Shown here: one piece after another, positions 8,196-17,023 of the stretch | How positions within the stretch are numbered: the stretch's first letter is position 1 | Layout of the letters: every line of letters starts with the position of its first letter | Source of the DNA: a virus | DNA length: 29,916 nucleotides | Virus record (IMG/VR): IMGVR_UViG_3300025652_000351 | Span: 1 to 29,916 of that record | Reading direction: 5' to 3' (one strand) | Translations under genes and position numbers: made by a program | Notes under the pieces: generated by a model | Databases searched by the model: none | What the model was told of the DNA's origin: nothing | The model's input: only the letters and a program-made list of their open reading frames with translations

Positions 8196-10457
8196 ATGGC
8201 TATTAGAGAATTTGGACAGTCGTTGCTTGCAGACGTTAGAAAACGTAAAGATGACCAAGCTAAGAAAAACAAACCTTCTACTTTAGACAAGGCGTTAATG
8301 GTTGGAGCTGCTGTTATACCCATGATAGGGGCTTCTAAAGTTACCGAACAGTTTAATAACTTTTCACAAAACAAAGAAGTGTTAGATACTAACATTATGC
8401 TTACTGCCGCTGAGCGTGTAGATAAAAAATTAAATGCAGTTACAGCCGCACTAGATGAGAAAGGGTTTTCAGCAAAACAATATTTTTTAGAAGAGCAAGC
8501 AGAACGAGATATGGAAGCTGCTTTAGCTCAAAATGAAAAATTTAATAAAGACACAGCTTCTCAAACTCTTTATAAAAATACGTTCCGTAATGATTTTATG
8601 AAAAATCAACAAACTATTGCTAAAGCTGAGTTAGCCGCCTCTCAATACGAACAAGCTTTAGAAGCTCAAGAACGCTTTAAAGCTTCTGGAACTAAAGAAC
8701 AAGCTTTTGCTTTAGGCCAATCTAAATTAGCGCGTGGGCCGTTGACAGCGTTCTTTGGCGCTGAGAAAAGAGAAGCTGCCGCAGTCGAGTCATATAGAAG
8801 TTCAATGTTTGCACAGAGCGCAGGGCGACTTGCAATGTTTGATGAAGTTCTTAAAACAACGGGTGGTGATTTTGTTGAAGCTCGTGAGATTGAAAAGACT
8901 TTAAATTTGGACGAATCTAGAACAGACCGCCCAGTATTTAGAGAAGAGGTAATAGACGGCGTAGTAATTCAAATTGCGGGTAAAAAAGACGTAAACGGTA
9001 AGATTACATGGGACAAGAATCCTCAAGATATTAAGCGATTTGACATTCGATCACCCCTTGGCAAAACAAAAACTCTTTTAGCTCAGTTTAACGTAGTTGA
9101 AAAATTGTCGACAGACATAGACTCTGCGGGCCAATCTGCTGCCATTAAAGAAGGTTTTAAAATGGTTCCTAAAACTGAAGCAGAGTTTGAAAATAACATG
9201 GAGATATACAAAAAGTATATACAAAGTAACGGTTTAGTAACTCTTTCTGAGAATGAAAAAGCAGGTAAAAAATTACTAGCAGAGTCGTTAATTAAATTAG
9301 TAAATAGTGAGTCTTACTTACGCGAACAAAATGATTACGAGAGAGGTGAAGTAGAAATAGCAGAGCTGAAATCTAACATTGCTGCAAACAACGAAGGCGT
9401 TACAGGTGAGCAGCTTGAAACAATTTTTAAAGACAACAAAAAATTACAAAGTGCTTTAACTAGTAACAACGCAATTGCTATTAATTTAGCAAATAGAAAA
9501 ACAGAAGTTGCACTACAAGTTTATCAAGCCTATCCAACTATAGATCCCGAATACGTTAGAGAACCCGCACCTGTAAGTGAAGTTGAAGCACCTATTACTA
9601 ATACAGGAGCTAGTTTTGTAGGCGCTGACGCAACGGCTGCCGATTCAAAAGGCGTTCGGTTTAACAACTGGTTAAATATTAAAGAAGATTTAGAAAAAGA
9701 AAAAGATAATGAGTGGTACGGAAAAGTTGGTTCAGACGGCACCTTTCTTCAGTTTGAAACCGCTGCACAGGGTGTACGCGCAGCAGACAAAGTATTAATA
9801 AGTTATGCAAACAAAGACATCAACACTGTTTCAGATGTCATTACAGCTTGGGCACCTCCTACAGATAACAACCCAACTGAAGACTATATTGATTATGTTG
9901 CTGATAGCTTAGGAATAGATGAAGGAGCAGTAATAGACTTAAACGATCCTGAAGTTCGAGCAGATCTTCTTTCAGCAATGAGCATGTTAGAAAGCGAAAA
10001 AGAAGTTAGCCCCGATGAAATTTTAAGTCTTATTACTTCAGCTAATGCAGAAGCAGAAGCAGAAGCAGAAACTGTGGATCAAACAGGAGAGTTGGCGGAC
10101 GATCTAGGTATTAAAATAATTAGCAGTTCTCCACCTAAGCCTCAAAGAAAAGTTTTTGGGATTAAAACAACAAGCGGAAAAAGTTTACAGACTGTCAAAG
10201 AAGATTTAGATCGTCTTGATACTGAGCTTTTAGAGGACTTACCTACCACTCAAAGAAAAAGACTTTTAAAACGCAGGGCAAAAGCGCAAGTAGAGTTAGA
10301 CAAATTTGAAAGGGTAGCTAAAATTAAAGATCCTACATATACTTCTACGCCTTCTAAAGTCTACGCAGTTAGGATGCTTGAAGAAGACAAAAGAACAATG
10401 AGCCAAGAAGATGCAATTGCTAATTATGTGAGTCGAATGAAAGGGGAAATAAAATAA
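8196..10457 (+). CDS. Internal virion protein with muramidase/transglycosylase-like domain
   Basis: This 753-residue protein is preceded by GGAG. Residues 1-450 are mainly helical and charged. A recognisable lytic-enzyme-like domain lies at about 485-610: FNNWLNIK, GSDGTFLQFETAAQGVRAAD, TVSDVITAWAPPTDNNPTEDY, then YVADSLGID and DPEVRADLLSAMSMLE. This pattern matches the PRD1 'P5/P7-like' phage structural proteins that carry a cell-wall hydrolase. A short Ala-Glu repeat follows at about 618-625, then a basic Arg/Lys-rich tail. The likely role is local peptidoglycan opening at DNA entry, analogous to T7 gp16. The catalytic Glu is not assigned with certainty. The stop overlaps the next ATG (TAATG). 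Confidence 0.65.
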   Translation: MAIREFGQSLLADVRKRKDDQAKKNKPSTLDKALMVGAAVIPMIGASKVTEQFNNFSQNKEVLDTNIMLTAAERVDKKLNAVTAALDEKGFSAKQYFLEEQAERDMEAALAQNEKFNKDTASQTLYKNTFRNDFMKNQQTIAKAELAASQYEQALEAQERFKASGTKEQAFALGQSKLARGPLTAFFGAEKREAAAVESYRSSMFAQSAGRLAMFDEVLKTTGGDFVEAREIEKTLNLDESRTDRPVFREEVIDGVVIQIAGKKDVNGKITWDKNPQDIKRFDIRSPLGKTKTLLAQFNVVEKLSTDIDSAGQSAAIKEGFKMVPKTEAEFENNMEIYKKYIQSNGLVTLSENEKAGKKLLAESLIKLVNSESYLREQNDYERGEVEIAELKSNIAANNEGVTGEQLETIFKDNKKLQSALTSNNAIAINLANRKTEVALQVYQAYPTIDPEYVREPAPVSEVEAPITNTGASFVGADATAADSKGVRFNNWLNIKEDLEKEKDNEWYGKVGSDGTFLQFETAAQGVRAADKVLISYANKDINTVSDVITAWAPPTDNNPTEDYIDYVADSLGIDEGAVIDLNDPEVRADLLSAMSMLESEKEVSPDEILSLITSANAEAEAEAETVDQTGELADDLGIKIISSSPPKPQRKVFGIKTTSGKSLQTVKEDLDRLDTELLEDLPTTQRKRLLKRRAKAQVELDKFERVAKIKDPTYTSTPSKVYAVRMLEEDKRTMSQEDAIANYVSRMKGEIK
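10047..10070 (+). repeat. In-frame hexamer repeat GCAGAA x4
   Basis: Four perfect tandem copies of GCAGAA encode (Ala-Glu)x4 just after the muramidase-like domain. The 6-base unit keeps frame on slippage, so copy-number change would alter only linker length. It looks like a flexible or helical linker. Confidence 0.8.
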
Positions 10458-13400
10458 TGTCTCAGACAACTTTAGAACTTTCAAATGGCACTACGGTTAC
10501 ACTCGAACACCCTGAAGGAGTAACTAAAGAACAGCTTAGACGTTTTGCAGAAAAAGAACAGAAGCTTACAGAAAACGCAGCAGCTAAAGACACTACTAAG
10601 TATTTAGAAGATAAAGAATCTCCTAGCGTAGGGACAGATCTAAAGCGAGTGTTGTTAGACACACAACGAGACGTAGTAAGTTTAATAGATTATCTTCCCG
10701 GAGATGCGTTTGGTTTAGATGATATGGGAACTTTAACTAAGCAAAAGGAGTTAAGCCGCCTTGCAGGTTTTGGGTATCTTGAAACTTCTGAGCATATTGA
10801 TCCGCTAACAGGTAAAATCAAAGCTCCTGAAACTGCTATAGGGATAGCTGCGTCTATTGTTCCGTATGTTGCAGGAGCAGGTGCGTTAGTTAAAGCCGTG
10901 CCTAAGCTTGCTATGAAGTTTGCACCTAAGCTTGCAGCTCGTTCTGTTCCTAAAGCAGTTCAGTATACAGCAGCAGGCGCGGCCACTTCTCAAGTGCTGA
11001 CTGATTTAGATGAGAATTTATTTAATGTTGTATCTGATGTTTTCCCAGAAGGCACACAGAACACTGTAATTCAGGCTTTACAAGCAGATGAAAACGATAC
11101 GCAAGCTTCTAAGCGTCTCAAAATGTTAATAGGCGATGTAGGACTAGGTGTTACAGTTGATGCTTTATTTAAAGCTGCACCAATGCTTAAAAATATAATT
11201 ACTGCTAAAAAACCTACAGCCGATGATGTGGTTGAAGGCTTGAAAGAATTTAGTAAAGCTGAAGAACTTACAAAAGTAAGTCTACGTACATCTGATGCAG
11301 AAACAAGAGCAGCAGGGAAACCTGTTCCTTTTAGAGGAGACTTACCTACTGAGCCACAGGCTTTTAAATCTTCTCCCGATGATCTTGCTCAAATTGAAGC
11401 TCAAAAAGCTGAAGGCAAGAAAGGCGTAGCTTGGGCAAAAGCTAAAATAAATCAAGTGGGCCAGCAGATCTTTACTTCTAGAGGCTATGCGCCGTCTAAA
11501 ATGTTTGCAATGTTTAATCAAAGTCAAGCAGAGCAGCGCGGAACAATTGTTGAAGCTACGCAGATAGCTAGGCGTTTAAACAACTCATTTAAAACTTTTA
11601 CAGACGAAGCAACTAAAACAACCAACATTGAAAAAGCTCAAGAGTTGTTGACAACAGACTTATCAAAATATACTACTCTTGATATAAGCAAACAAGCAAC
11701 GCGCTTGAGTGCAGACCAAGGCATTGGAGTAGAAGTAGCTGAAGCAGTTTTAGATGCTCGTTATTTAATAGACAAATTATCTAATCAAATTTCAGGAACA
11801 AAGGGCTTTAAAAAAGAAGCGTTAAAAAGTATTCAAGAAAACATGGGTACATATTTAAGAACTTCTTACAAGGCTTTTGATGATCCTTCTAATTGGAAGC
11901 TAGATGATGTTTTAAAACAAACAGCAATTGATGACCTACTACCCAGTAAAATGGCAGAGGTTGCAGGCAGAGCATCGAGTAAAAACTTTTCTGAAGATAA
12001 GATTGCAGAACTTGCAGAACAACTTGCAAGAAAAGATGTAGACGATATTTTAAAACAGGTTACAGATAAAGAAACTGTTGATCATCTTACTCAAGTTCAG
12101 AGGGTAGCTAAGTTCCACAAGAAAACAGAAGACATGCCTCAAAGTATTAAAGATCTTTTAGGTGAAATTAAAGATCCAGCCGATAACATTATTTTAAGTG
12201 TGAGCAAAGCTGCGCGTATTTACGAAGTCAATAACTTTTATCAAATAGCTAATCAATTAGGTAAGAACGGCAAGTATATTCAAACTGCTGCGTCTGAAGG
12301 TGTACGTAGTAAAAGACTAAGCACTAAAATAACTAACACTAATTCTATTCTTGACGGGAAGTATACTACTCCTGAAGTAGCTAAGTTTCTAAATAGACAA
12401 GAAGAAACTTTTAAGTTCCTTAGTGAAAATAGTAACGGAGCCGCAGAAGCGTACAAAGTATTTTTAAAATACAAAGGAACTGCTCAGGCATCTAAGACAG
12501 TCTACAGTCATGTTACAGCACTGCGTAACATACTTGGAGGCGCTCAATTTGCTATCGCTAACGGAAACTTGTCTGCTATAAACCCCCTTTCTAAAAATAG
12601 GGGACACATGAAAGTCTTGTGGAATAACATGGCTGGAAAAGGCGACAAAGAACTAGATCAAATTTATAAAAAATATGTAGACTTGGGTGTTATTAATACT
12701 AACCTTAAAGTCAATCAGTTTAGAGAACTTATTAATATTTCTAGTAAGGACTTTGGTACAAAGAAGTTGACGACCCTTATAAATCAGAATCCAATCTTAA
12801 AAGGTATGGAAAACTTCTACATGGCTACTGATGATTATTTTAAAATGTCAGGCTTTCTAGACGAACTAGAAACTTTAAAGAAAGCTAAGCCTACTTCTTC
12901 GTTGGATGTTTTAGAACGCGAAGCTGCGGATATTATCCAAGACACTATTCCTAACTATGATCGAGTGCCTAAAGGACTGAAGAAATTAAACTATCTTCCA
13001 GTTGGTAATTTTATTTCTTTTCCCGCTGAGATACTTAGAACAAGCTTTCATATTGTTAAGCAAGCAAGCAAAGAAATAAACTCAGGTAATACTGTTCTGC
13101 GTAACAGGGGACTACGAAGACTTTCAGGATTTACGGCGGCTGCTGTAGGTGTAAACGAAGCTTCTAAACTATCAGCTAATTTAATAGGGTGGACAGAAGA
13201 AGAAAGACAACAACATACACTTTTAGCAGAAGGCAAGTACGACAAGAACAGCAGCTTTATTTGGAACCGCAGAGAGAACGGCGACATTACAAAAGTTTCT
13301 ACTAAGTACTTAGATTCATACAACACTATTAAAGAGCCAGTGTTGGCTGCTTTAGATAGGATTGTAGACGGTGAGTTAAAGGGTGAGCAGCTTGAAGACT

Positions 13401-15361
13401 ACATCTTTAAAGCAGGCATAGATGGAATGCTTACTCTTTCCACTCCTTTTGTGTCGGAGTCTATTGCAACTAAAGCAACATTAAATGTTTTAGAAGCTAT
13501 ACGTTCTCCTGACGGAAAGACCAGTGACGGTAAAGTGTTGTTGCCGCCAAGCATGTCTACAGCCGAAAAGTTAAGTACTTCTGTATTTGAATTGTTTAAA
13601 GCTGTAGAACCGGGATCTGTAACAAGCCTAAGAAAACTTGGAGATAGCGTAGACGCATACACAGGCGAAGAGCTAGAAAAATTAGGGCCAGTAAATAAAG
13701 ATGCGTTTATAACAAACATAACTGGAATCCGCATATCGCAACACGACCCTGATTCAGCTTTAAAGTTTGCTGTGTCTGATTTTAATAAGCAGACTCGCGC
13801 TAATGTTAAACCTATCTATAAAGTTGGAAAAGACACTGCTGTAACAATGTTGGATAATTATATTGCTCGTCAAAGTAAAAACTATGACTACCAGCAAGAC
13901 CTGTTTAGAAAAGTCAGCGCCTATTCATCTATTAACGGCAGATACAAAACATTAAGAATGCTTACAGATAGTGGTCTGTCAGATCCCGCTGCTCGTGATA
14001 TATACAACGGGAAGTTTAAGCCTACAGCCCCTCCTAAAATAGATGACAGGATTATAGAAGTTTTAAAAGCTTCTACACCTGAAGACGTATCACAGGGGAC
14101 ACAGTTAAGAACTGCTAATCGTGAATACACTTCTGTATTCAGAGAGTTTCAGAAGTTGTCATTGTATGGCGAAGAAGAGATGAATCCCTTTGATGATCCA
14201 GAAGAAGCCTACGAAAGACTAGGGAAGTCCACGGGCGGTGAGGTTACTGAGCCTGTATCTAACGCTCCTAAAGAGCCTGATGAGCGTATTAATAAGCTCA
14301 CAGGCTTGCCGTATAACGAGGGGGCTGGGCCAGCTTACATGGACATTGAAGACCCTTTACGCGTATTGAATATGGCAGCGGGTGGGAGAGTTAAAAAAAG
14401 CGCAGGCGGTAAACTACTTAAAATGTTTATTAAGAAAACTGCACCCAGTGCTGCGCCCGTTATAAAGCAAGCAGACGAAATTGTTGAAAGCGCTGCGTAT
14501 GCTGTTGTTAAAGATAAGAAAGGCAACGCGTTTGTAGGTGTTACTAAAAGCTCAGAAAGCACAGAAGACTCTTTAGGTTTAACGCCTGAGAGTATTGAAG
14601 CTTGGAAGAAAGAACAGAAAGGTTTTAAACAACCCAAAGTTCCTGAAGTTGTAGAAGCCGCAGAAAAACTAGCTAAGAAAGAAATAGACGAAGCTGAGTT
14701 TGACACTATTGTTAATACGTATAAGCCTATAAAGCCTATTACAGAAGTCCCTGACCTTCCTACGCCTGTTGAAATTGCAAGCGCCTTAGACAGTAACAAA
14801 AGAGCTGCTGGCATTGTAAACGTAAATCTTAAAATAGAAGACGGTACTTCCGTTGCTTCTAGACTAGACATTCCTGCTTACGAGCAGAACAACACATGGG
14901 TTGTTTCGTTACATGACGGTAGTAAACGTGGAGGTGCTTCATTAGGCTATGGCCAAACGGCGGTATTAGATAATGTCAAGTTTTCAAGCGAACCTAAAGC
15001 AGCTATAAACATTGCAAAAGGAAAGCCGAAAGCAACTATTGCTAGAATGTACGGGTCTTGGAAAAATCAAAAGCCTGAAGATGTCCATGCGTTAGCTAAA
15101 CAATACATGGATGATCCTGAGTGGACACAAGTAGGAATGAATCCTGACCGACACTCTTTCTTTTATGACAAGCTGACAGGAGAGCCTGTAACATCAGCAG
15201 AGCAAGTTATACAAGTAGGGCCGTTGGTACTGGCTAAAAATGTAACTAAAACATCTAGGACAGATCCGATGTTTAGCATAAACCCTAAAGACCCAGACGC
15301 TCCTCGATTCGCAGCAGGCGGCAAGGTTCTCAACGCACTTAAAAGGAACTGTAGTAAATGA
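10457..15361 (+). CDS. Large polyvalent ejection-type virion protein (1634 aa)
   Basis: The N-terminus (TLELSNGTTVTLEHPEGVTKEQLRRFAEKEQ, read in two parts) is a small module seen at the start of other phage giant proteins. Residues ~120-165 are hydrophobic and Ala-rich, perhaps membrane-active. A long helical body follows. The C-terminal ~190 residues carry motifs of 'large polyvalent protein' domains: GGASLGYGQ, ARMYGSWKNQ, DPEWTQVGMNPDRHSFFYD, and VIQVGPLVLAKN. In T7-like phages the gene at this place encodes the gp16-class protein ejected into the host, and the size fits. Polyvalent proteins are thought to travel with the DNA and counter host functions. The precise activity is unknown. Confidence 0.65.
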   Translation: MSQTTLELSNGTTVTLEHPEGVTKEQLRRFAEKEQKLTENAAAKDTTKYLEDKESPSVGTDLKRVLLDTQRDVVSLIDYLPGDAFGLDDMGTLTKQKELSRLAGFGYLETSEHIDPLTGKIKAPETAIGIAASIVPYVAGAGALVKAVPKLAMKFAPKLAARSVPKAVQYTAAGAATSQVLTDLDENLFNVVSDVFPEGTQNTVIQALQADENDTQASKRLKMLIGDVGLGVTVDALFKAAPMLKNIITAKKPTADDVVEGLKEFSKAEELTKVSLRTSDAETRAAGKPVPFRGDLPTEPQAFKSSPDDLAQIEAQKAEGKKGVAWAKAKINQVGQQIFTSRGYAPSKMFAMFNQSQAEQRGTIVEATQIARRLNNSFKTFTDEATKTTNIEKAQELLTTDLSKYTTLDISKQATRLSADQGIGVEVAEAVLDARYLIDKLSNQISGTKGFKKEALKSIQENMGTYLRTSYKAFDDPSNWKLDDVLKQTAIDDLLPSKMAEVAGRASSKNFSEDKIAELAEQLARKDVDDILKQVTDKETVDHLTQVQRVAKFHKKTEDMPQSIKDLLGEIKDPADNIILSVSKAARIYEVNNFYQIANQLGKNGKYIQTAASEGVRSKRLSTKITNTNSILDGKYTTPEVAKFLNRQEETFKFLSENSNGAAEAYKVFLKYKGTAQASKTVYSHVTALRNILGGAQFAIANGNLSAINPLSKNRGHMKVLWNNMAGKGDKELDQIYKKYVDLGVINTNLKVNQFRELINISSKDFGTKKLTTLINQNPILKGMENFYMATDDYFKMSGFLDELETLKKAKPTSSLDVLEREAADIIQDTIPNYDRVPKGLKKLNYLPVGNFISFPAEILRTSFHIVKQASKEINSGNTVLRNRGLRRLSGFTAAAVGVNEASKLSANLIGWTEEERQQHTLLAEGKYDKNSSFIWNRRENGDITKVSTKYLDSYNTIKEPVLAALDRIVDGELKGEQLEDYIFKAGIDGMLTLSTPFVSESIATKATLNVLEAIRSPDGKTSDGKVLLPPSMSTAEKLSTSVFELFKAVEPGSVTSLRKLGDSVDAYTGEELEKLGPVNKDAFITNITGIRISQHDPDSALKFAVSDFNKQTRANVKPIYKVGKDTAVTMLDNYIARQSKNYDYQQDLFRKVSAYSSINGRYKTLRMLTDSGLSDPAARDIYNGKFKPTAPPKIDDRIIEVLKASTPEDVSQGTQLRTANREYTSVFREFQKLSLYGEEEMNPFDDPEEAYERLGKSTGGEVTEPVSNAPKEPDERINKLTGLPYNEGAGPAYMDIEDPLRVLNMAAGGRVKKSAGGKLLKMFIKKTAPSAAPVIKQADEIVESAAYAVVKDKKGNAFVGVTKSSESTEDSLGLTPESIEAWKKEQKGFKQPKVPEVVEAAEKLAKKEIDEAEFDTIVNTYKPIKPITEVPDLPTPVEIASALDSNKRAAGIVNVNLKIEDGTSVASRLDIPAYEQNNTWVVSLHDGSKRGGASLGYGQTAVLDNVKFSSEPKAAINIAKGKPKATIARMYGSWKNQKPEDVHALAKQYMDDPEWTQVGMNPDRHSFFYDKLTGEPVTSAEQVIQVGPLVLAKNVTKTSRTDPMFSINPKDPDAPRFAAGGKVLNALKRNCSK

Positions 15362-15714
15362 TAGAGAAGTACACATATTTTAAAATAGAAGACTTTGATT
15401 GCCAAGAAACTGGCGAAAACAAAATGAAGCCTCAGTTTATTCACAAGCTTGATCACTTGCGAAAGATTTGTGGCTTTCCGTTTATTGTAACTAGTGGGTA
15501 CAGAAGCCCCAACCACAGCTTAGAAAAACGAAAGCAAACTCCCGGCACTCATGCACAAGGAATTGCCGCAGATATTGCAGTGAACGGTGGCCGACAGCGC
15601 ATGCAAATAGTACAACACGCCACTGCTATGGGTTTCACAGGCATTGGAGTTGCTAAAGGTTTTGTACATGTAGATATACGTGATGATTTTAAACCAGTTC
15701 TTTGGTGCTATTAA
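15358..15714 (+). CDS. M15 family peptidase endolysin
   Basis: This 118-residue protein has the full M15A signature: SGYRSPNHS (46-54), H65-A-Q-G-I-A-A-D72, and H104-V-D106. His65, Asp72 and His104 are the probable zinc ligands and Asp106 a catalytic candidate. M15 enzymes cut D-Ala linkages in peptidoglycan, and single-domain versions act as phage endolysins. There is no signal peptide, so access to the wall would rely on a holin. The 3-TM holin gene follows 14 bases downstream, which supports a lysis cassette. The ATG overlaps the upstream TGA (ATGA), with AAGGAA further upstream. Confidence 0.88.
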   Translation: MIEKYTYFKIEDFDCQETGENKMKPQFIHKLDHLRKICGFPFIVTSGYRSPNHSLEKRKQTPGTHAQGIAADIAVNGGRQRMQIVQHATAMGFTGIGVAKGFVHVDIRDDFKPVLWCY

Positions 15715-15728
15715 GCAGGAGACCTACC

Positions 15729-16106
15729 ATGTTAGATAAATTAATTGGCCCAGTAACAGGACTACTGGACAAGTTCATCGAAGACAAGGATAAGAAGAAC
15801 GCCATAGCCTTTGAACTAGCCACTATGGCAGAGAAGCATGCTCAAGAGTTATCTAAAGGTCAGTTAGAAGTTAACAAGACTGAGGCAGCACATAAGAGTT
15901 TGTTTGTAGCTGGATGGCGACCCGCAATAGGTTGGATATGCGGAATGGCTTTACTCTATTCTACTATCTTAGCTCCCATCTTAGGCATATGGTTTACTGT
16001 ACCGCCTGTAGATAGCGCACTACTTACAAGTGTGTTAATGGGCATGCTAGGTTTAGGTGCTATGCGAACCGCAGAAAAAGTAAAAGGCGTACAAAGGGAG
16101 AAGTAA
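15729..16106 (+). CDS. 3-TM holin (GTA-type holin family)
   Basis: The chosen start is the ATG at 15729, preceded by AGGAG 7 bases away. An ATG at 15702 is in frame but lies inside the endolysin gene without a ribosome site. The 125-residue product has a charged helical N-terminus (KFIEDKDKKNAIAFELA). A core with FVAGWRPAIGWICGMALLY follows, then a second TM containing IWFTVPPVDSALL, and a last hydrophobic segment VLMGMLGLGAM ending in a basic tail. This matches the 'holin of 3 TMs' family first named for gene transfer agent release. It should form inner-membrane holes that release the M15 endolysin. Confidence is high because of the family pattern and the adjacent endolysin. Confidence 0.85.
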   Translation: MLDKLIGPVTGLLDKFIEDKDKKNAIAFELATMAEKHAQELSKGQLEVNKTEAAHKSLFVAGWRPAIGWICGMALLYSTILAPILGIWFTVPPVDSALLTSVLMGMLGLGAMRTAEKVKGVQREK

Positions 16107-16107
16107 A

Positions 16108-16290
16108 GTGGCAGCTAAAAAGAAATCAACAGTAAACAAAGCAGGAAACTATACCAAACCTACCATGCGAAAGAACTTGTTTAATAAAATTAAAGCAGGC
16201 ACTAAGGGTGGCAAAGCAGGACAGTGGTCAGCTCGCAAGGCTCAAATGCTTGCGAAGGAATACAAAGCTAAAGGAGGTGGGTACAAATGA
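16108..16290 (+). CDS. Small basic phage protein with GQWSARKAQ motif
   Basis: The start is GTG at 16108, with GGGAG 8 bases upstream. The 60-residue product is very basic and contains KPTMRKNLF, then GGKAGQWSARKAQMLAKEY and a GGGYK end. This 'KPGQWSARK...EY..GGGY' signature occurs in many phage micro-proteins and some bacterial ones of unknown function. It is the first of four consecutive tiny basic genes. Strong positive charge suggests nucleic acid binding, but no activity is known to me. Its TGA overlaps the next ATG by four bases. Confidence 0.7.
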   Translation: MAAKKKSTVNKAGNYTKPTMRKNLFNKIKAGTKGGKAGQWSARKAQMLAKEYKAKGGGYK

Positions 16291-16433
16291 AAGTTAAAGC
16301 ACCTAAAGGTCATCACTGGATGAAGCAGAAAGACGGCTCAATGAATTTAATGAAGCACACTGGCAAGTTTGTTAAGCACAAAGGAGCTTCACTCGAAGCT
16401 AATTTTAAAGTACAAAAGGTTCATAAGAAATAA
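16287..16433 (+). CDS. 48-residue basic His/Lys-rich protein
   Basis: A short frame runs from ATG 16287 (overlapping the previous TGA as ATGA, with AGGAGG 11 bases upstream) to TAA 16431-16433. The product starts MKVKAPKGHHWMKQKDGSM and has about a dozen Lys and five His but almost no acid. AGGAGG upstream is the strongest ribosome site in this cluster, which supports it as a real gene. The next ATG begins on the last base of its stop. No family is recognised. Confidence 0.65.
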   Translation: MKVKAPKGHHWMKQKDGSMNLMKHTGKFVKHKGASLEANFKVQKVHKK

Positions 16434-16675
16434 TGGCACTTAAAAAATCTCAAAAGTCTTTAAAGAAATGGACAAAGCAAAAGTGGCGTACACCTTCTGG
16501 AAAACCTAGCGGTAAAACTGGCGAAGTATACGCGCCTGCTAAGGCTATAAAGAAACTCAAATCAACTGCGGCAGGCCGAAAGAAACTAGCCGCTGCTAAT
16601 AAAAAGAAGCGTGAAGCTACAGCCAAAGGAAAACAACACGCTAAACACGGATTACACAAAGGTAAGGAACGATGA
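16433..16675 (+). CDS. Basic micro-protein with KSLKKWTKQKWRTPSGK motif
   Basis: This 80-residue protein has Lys/Arg in over a third of positions. The N-terminal signature LKKSQKSLKKWTKQKWRT, followed by SGKPSGKTGE and Y.PAKAIKKL, is seen in phage proteins from very different phage groups, including T4-like cyanophages as I recall. The C-terminal half is a Lys/Ala helix (RKKLAAANKKKREA) similar to histone H1-type tails. A structural or packaging-related DNA-binding role is plausible but unproven. It is coupled on both sides by 1- and 4-base overlaps. Confidence 0.7.
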   Translation: MALKKSQKSLKKWTKQKWRTPSGKPSGKTGEVYAPAKAIKKLKSTAAGRKKLAAANKKKREATAKGKQHAKHGLHKGKER

Positions 16676-16989
16676 GAGAAGACTACAAGAAGGGCGGTAA
16701 AGCAAAAAAGAAAGACCCACGTTTAGCCAGAGCAGGAGTAAGCGGATATAATAAACCGAAGCGTACACCGAATCACCCGAAGAAAAGCCATATTGTTGTG
16801 GCAAAAGAAGGCGACAAGATCAAAACAATCCGTTACGGAGAACAAGGAGCTAAGACCGCAGGTAAGCCCAAGGCCGGTGAGTCAGAAGCAATGAAAAAGA
16901 AACGTGCAAGCTTTAAAGCTCGACACGCTAAGAATATAAAGAAAGGAAAAATGTCTGCGGCTTATTGGGCCGATAAATCTAAGTGGTAG
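16672..16989 (+). CDS. Basic conserved phage protein ending in KMSAAYWADKSKW
   Basis: This 105-residue protein is preceded by AAGGA. It shows GVSGYNKPKRTPNHPKKS, then a short strand set with SHIVVAKEGDKIKTIRYGEQG, and an RASFKARHAKNIKKGKMSAA segment. This arrangement is conserved among phage and some bacterial small proteins with no established function. A short beta-region flanked by basic tails suggests a compact nucleic-acid-binding fold. It is the last rightward gene; the converging leftward arm begins to read through at once after a hairpin. Confidence 0.7.
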   Translation: MREDYKKGGKAKKKDPRLARAGVSGYNKPKRTPNHPKKSHIVVAKEGDKIKTIRYGEQGAKTAGKPKAGESEAMKKKRASFKARHAKNIKKGKMSAAYWADKSKW

Positions 16990-16995
16990 GAAGTC

Positions 16996-17023
16996 GCGCC
17001 CTAGCCTACATGGTTCAGGGCGC
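16996..17023. terminator. Candidate bidirectional terminator hairpin at the arm junction
   Basis: GCGCCCT (16996-17002) pairs with AGGGCGC (17017-17023), a perfect 7-bp GC-rich stem with a 14-base loop. It sits exactly where the two gene arms converge, 7 bases past the rightward stop, and it overlaps the last codons of the leftward gene. The U tract is weak on both sides (TTAGTTCTT on the right), so termination strength is uncertain. Confidence 0.45.

Noticed and set aside
14335-14871. Leftward frame of 178 codons opposite the 1634-residue protein
   Set aside because: It is Ser/Leu-rich shadow of a Glu/Lys/Ala-rich coding strand, without a ribosome site or neighbours on that strand.
15702-15728. 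Upstream ATG for the 3-TM holin
   Set aside because: It lies in the endolysin C-terminal codons without a ribosome site; AGGAG fits the ATG at 15729.
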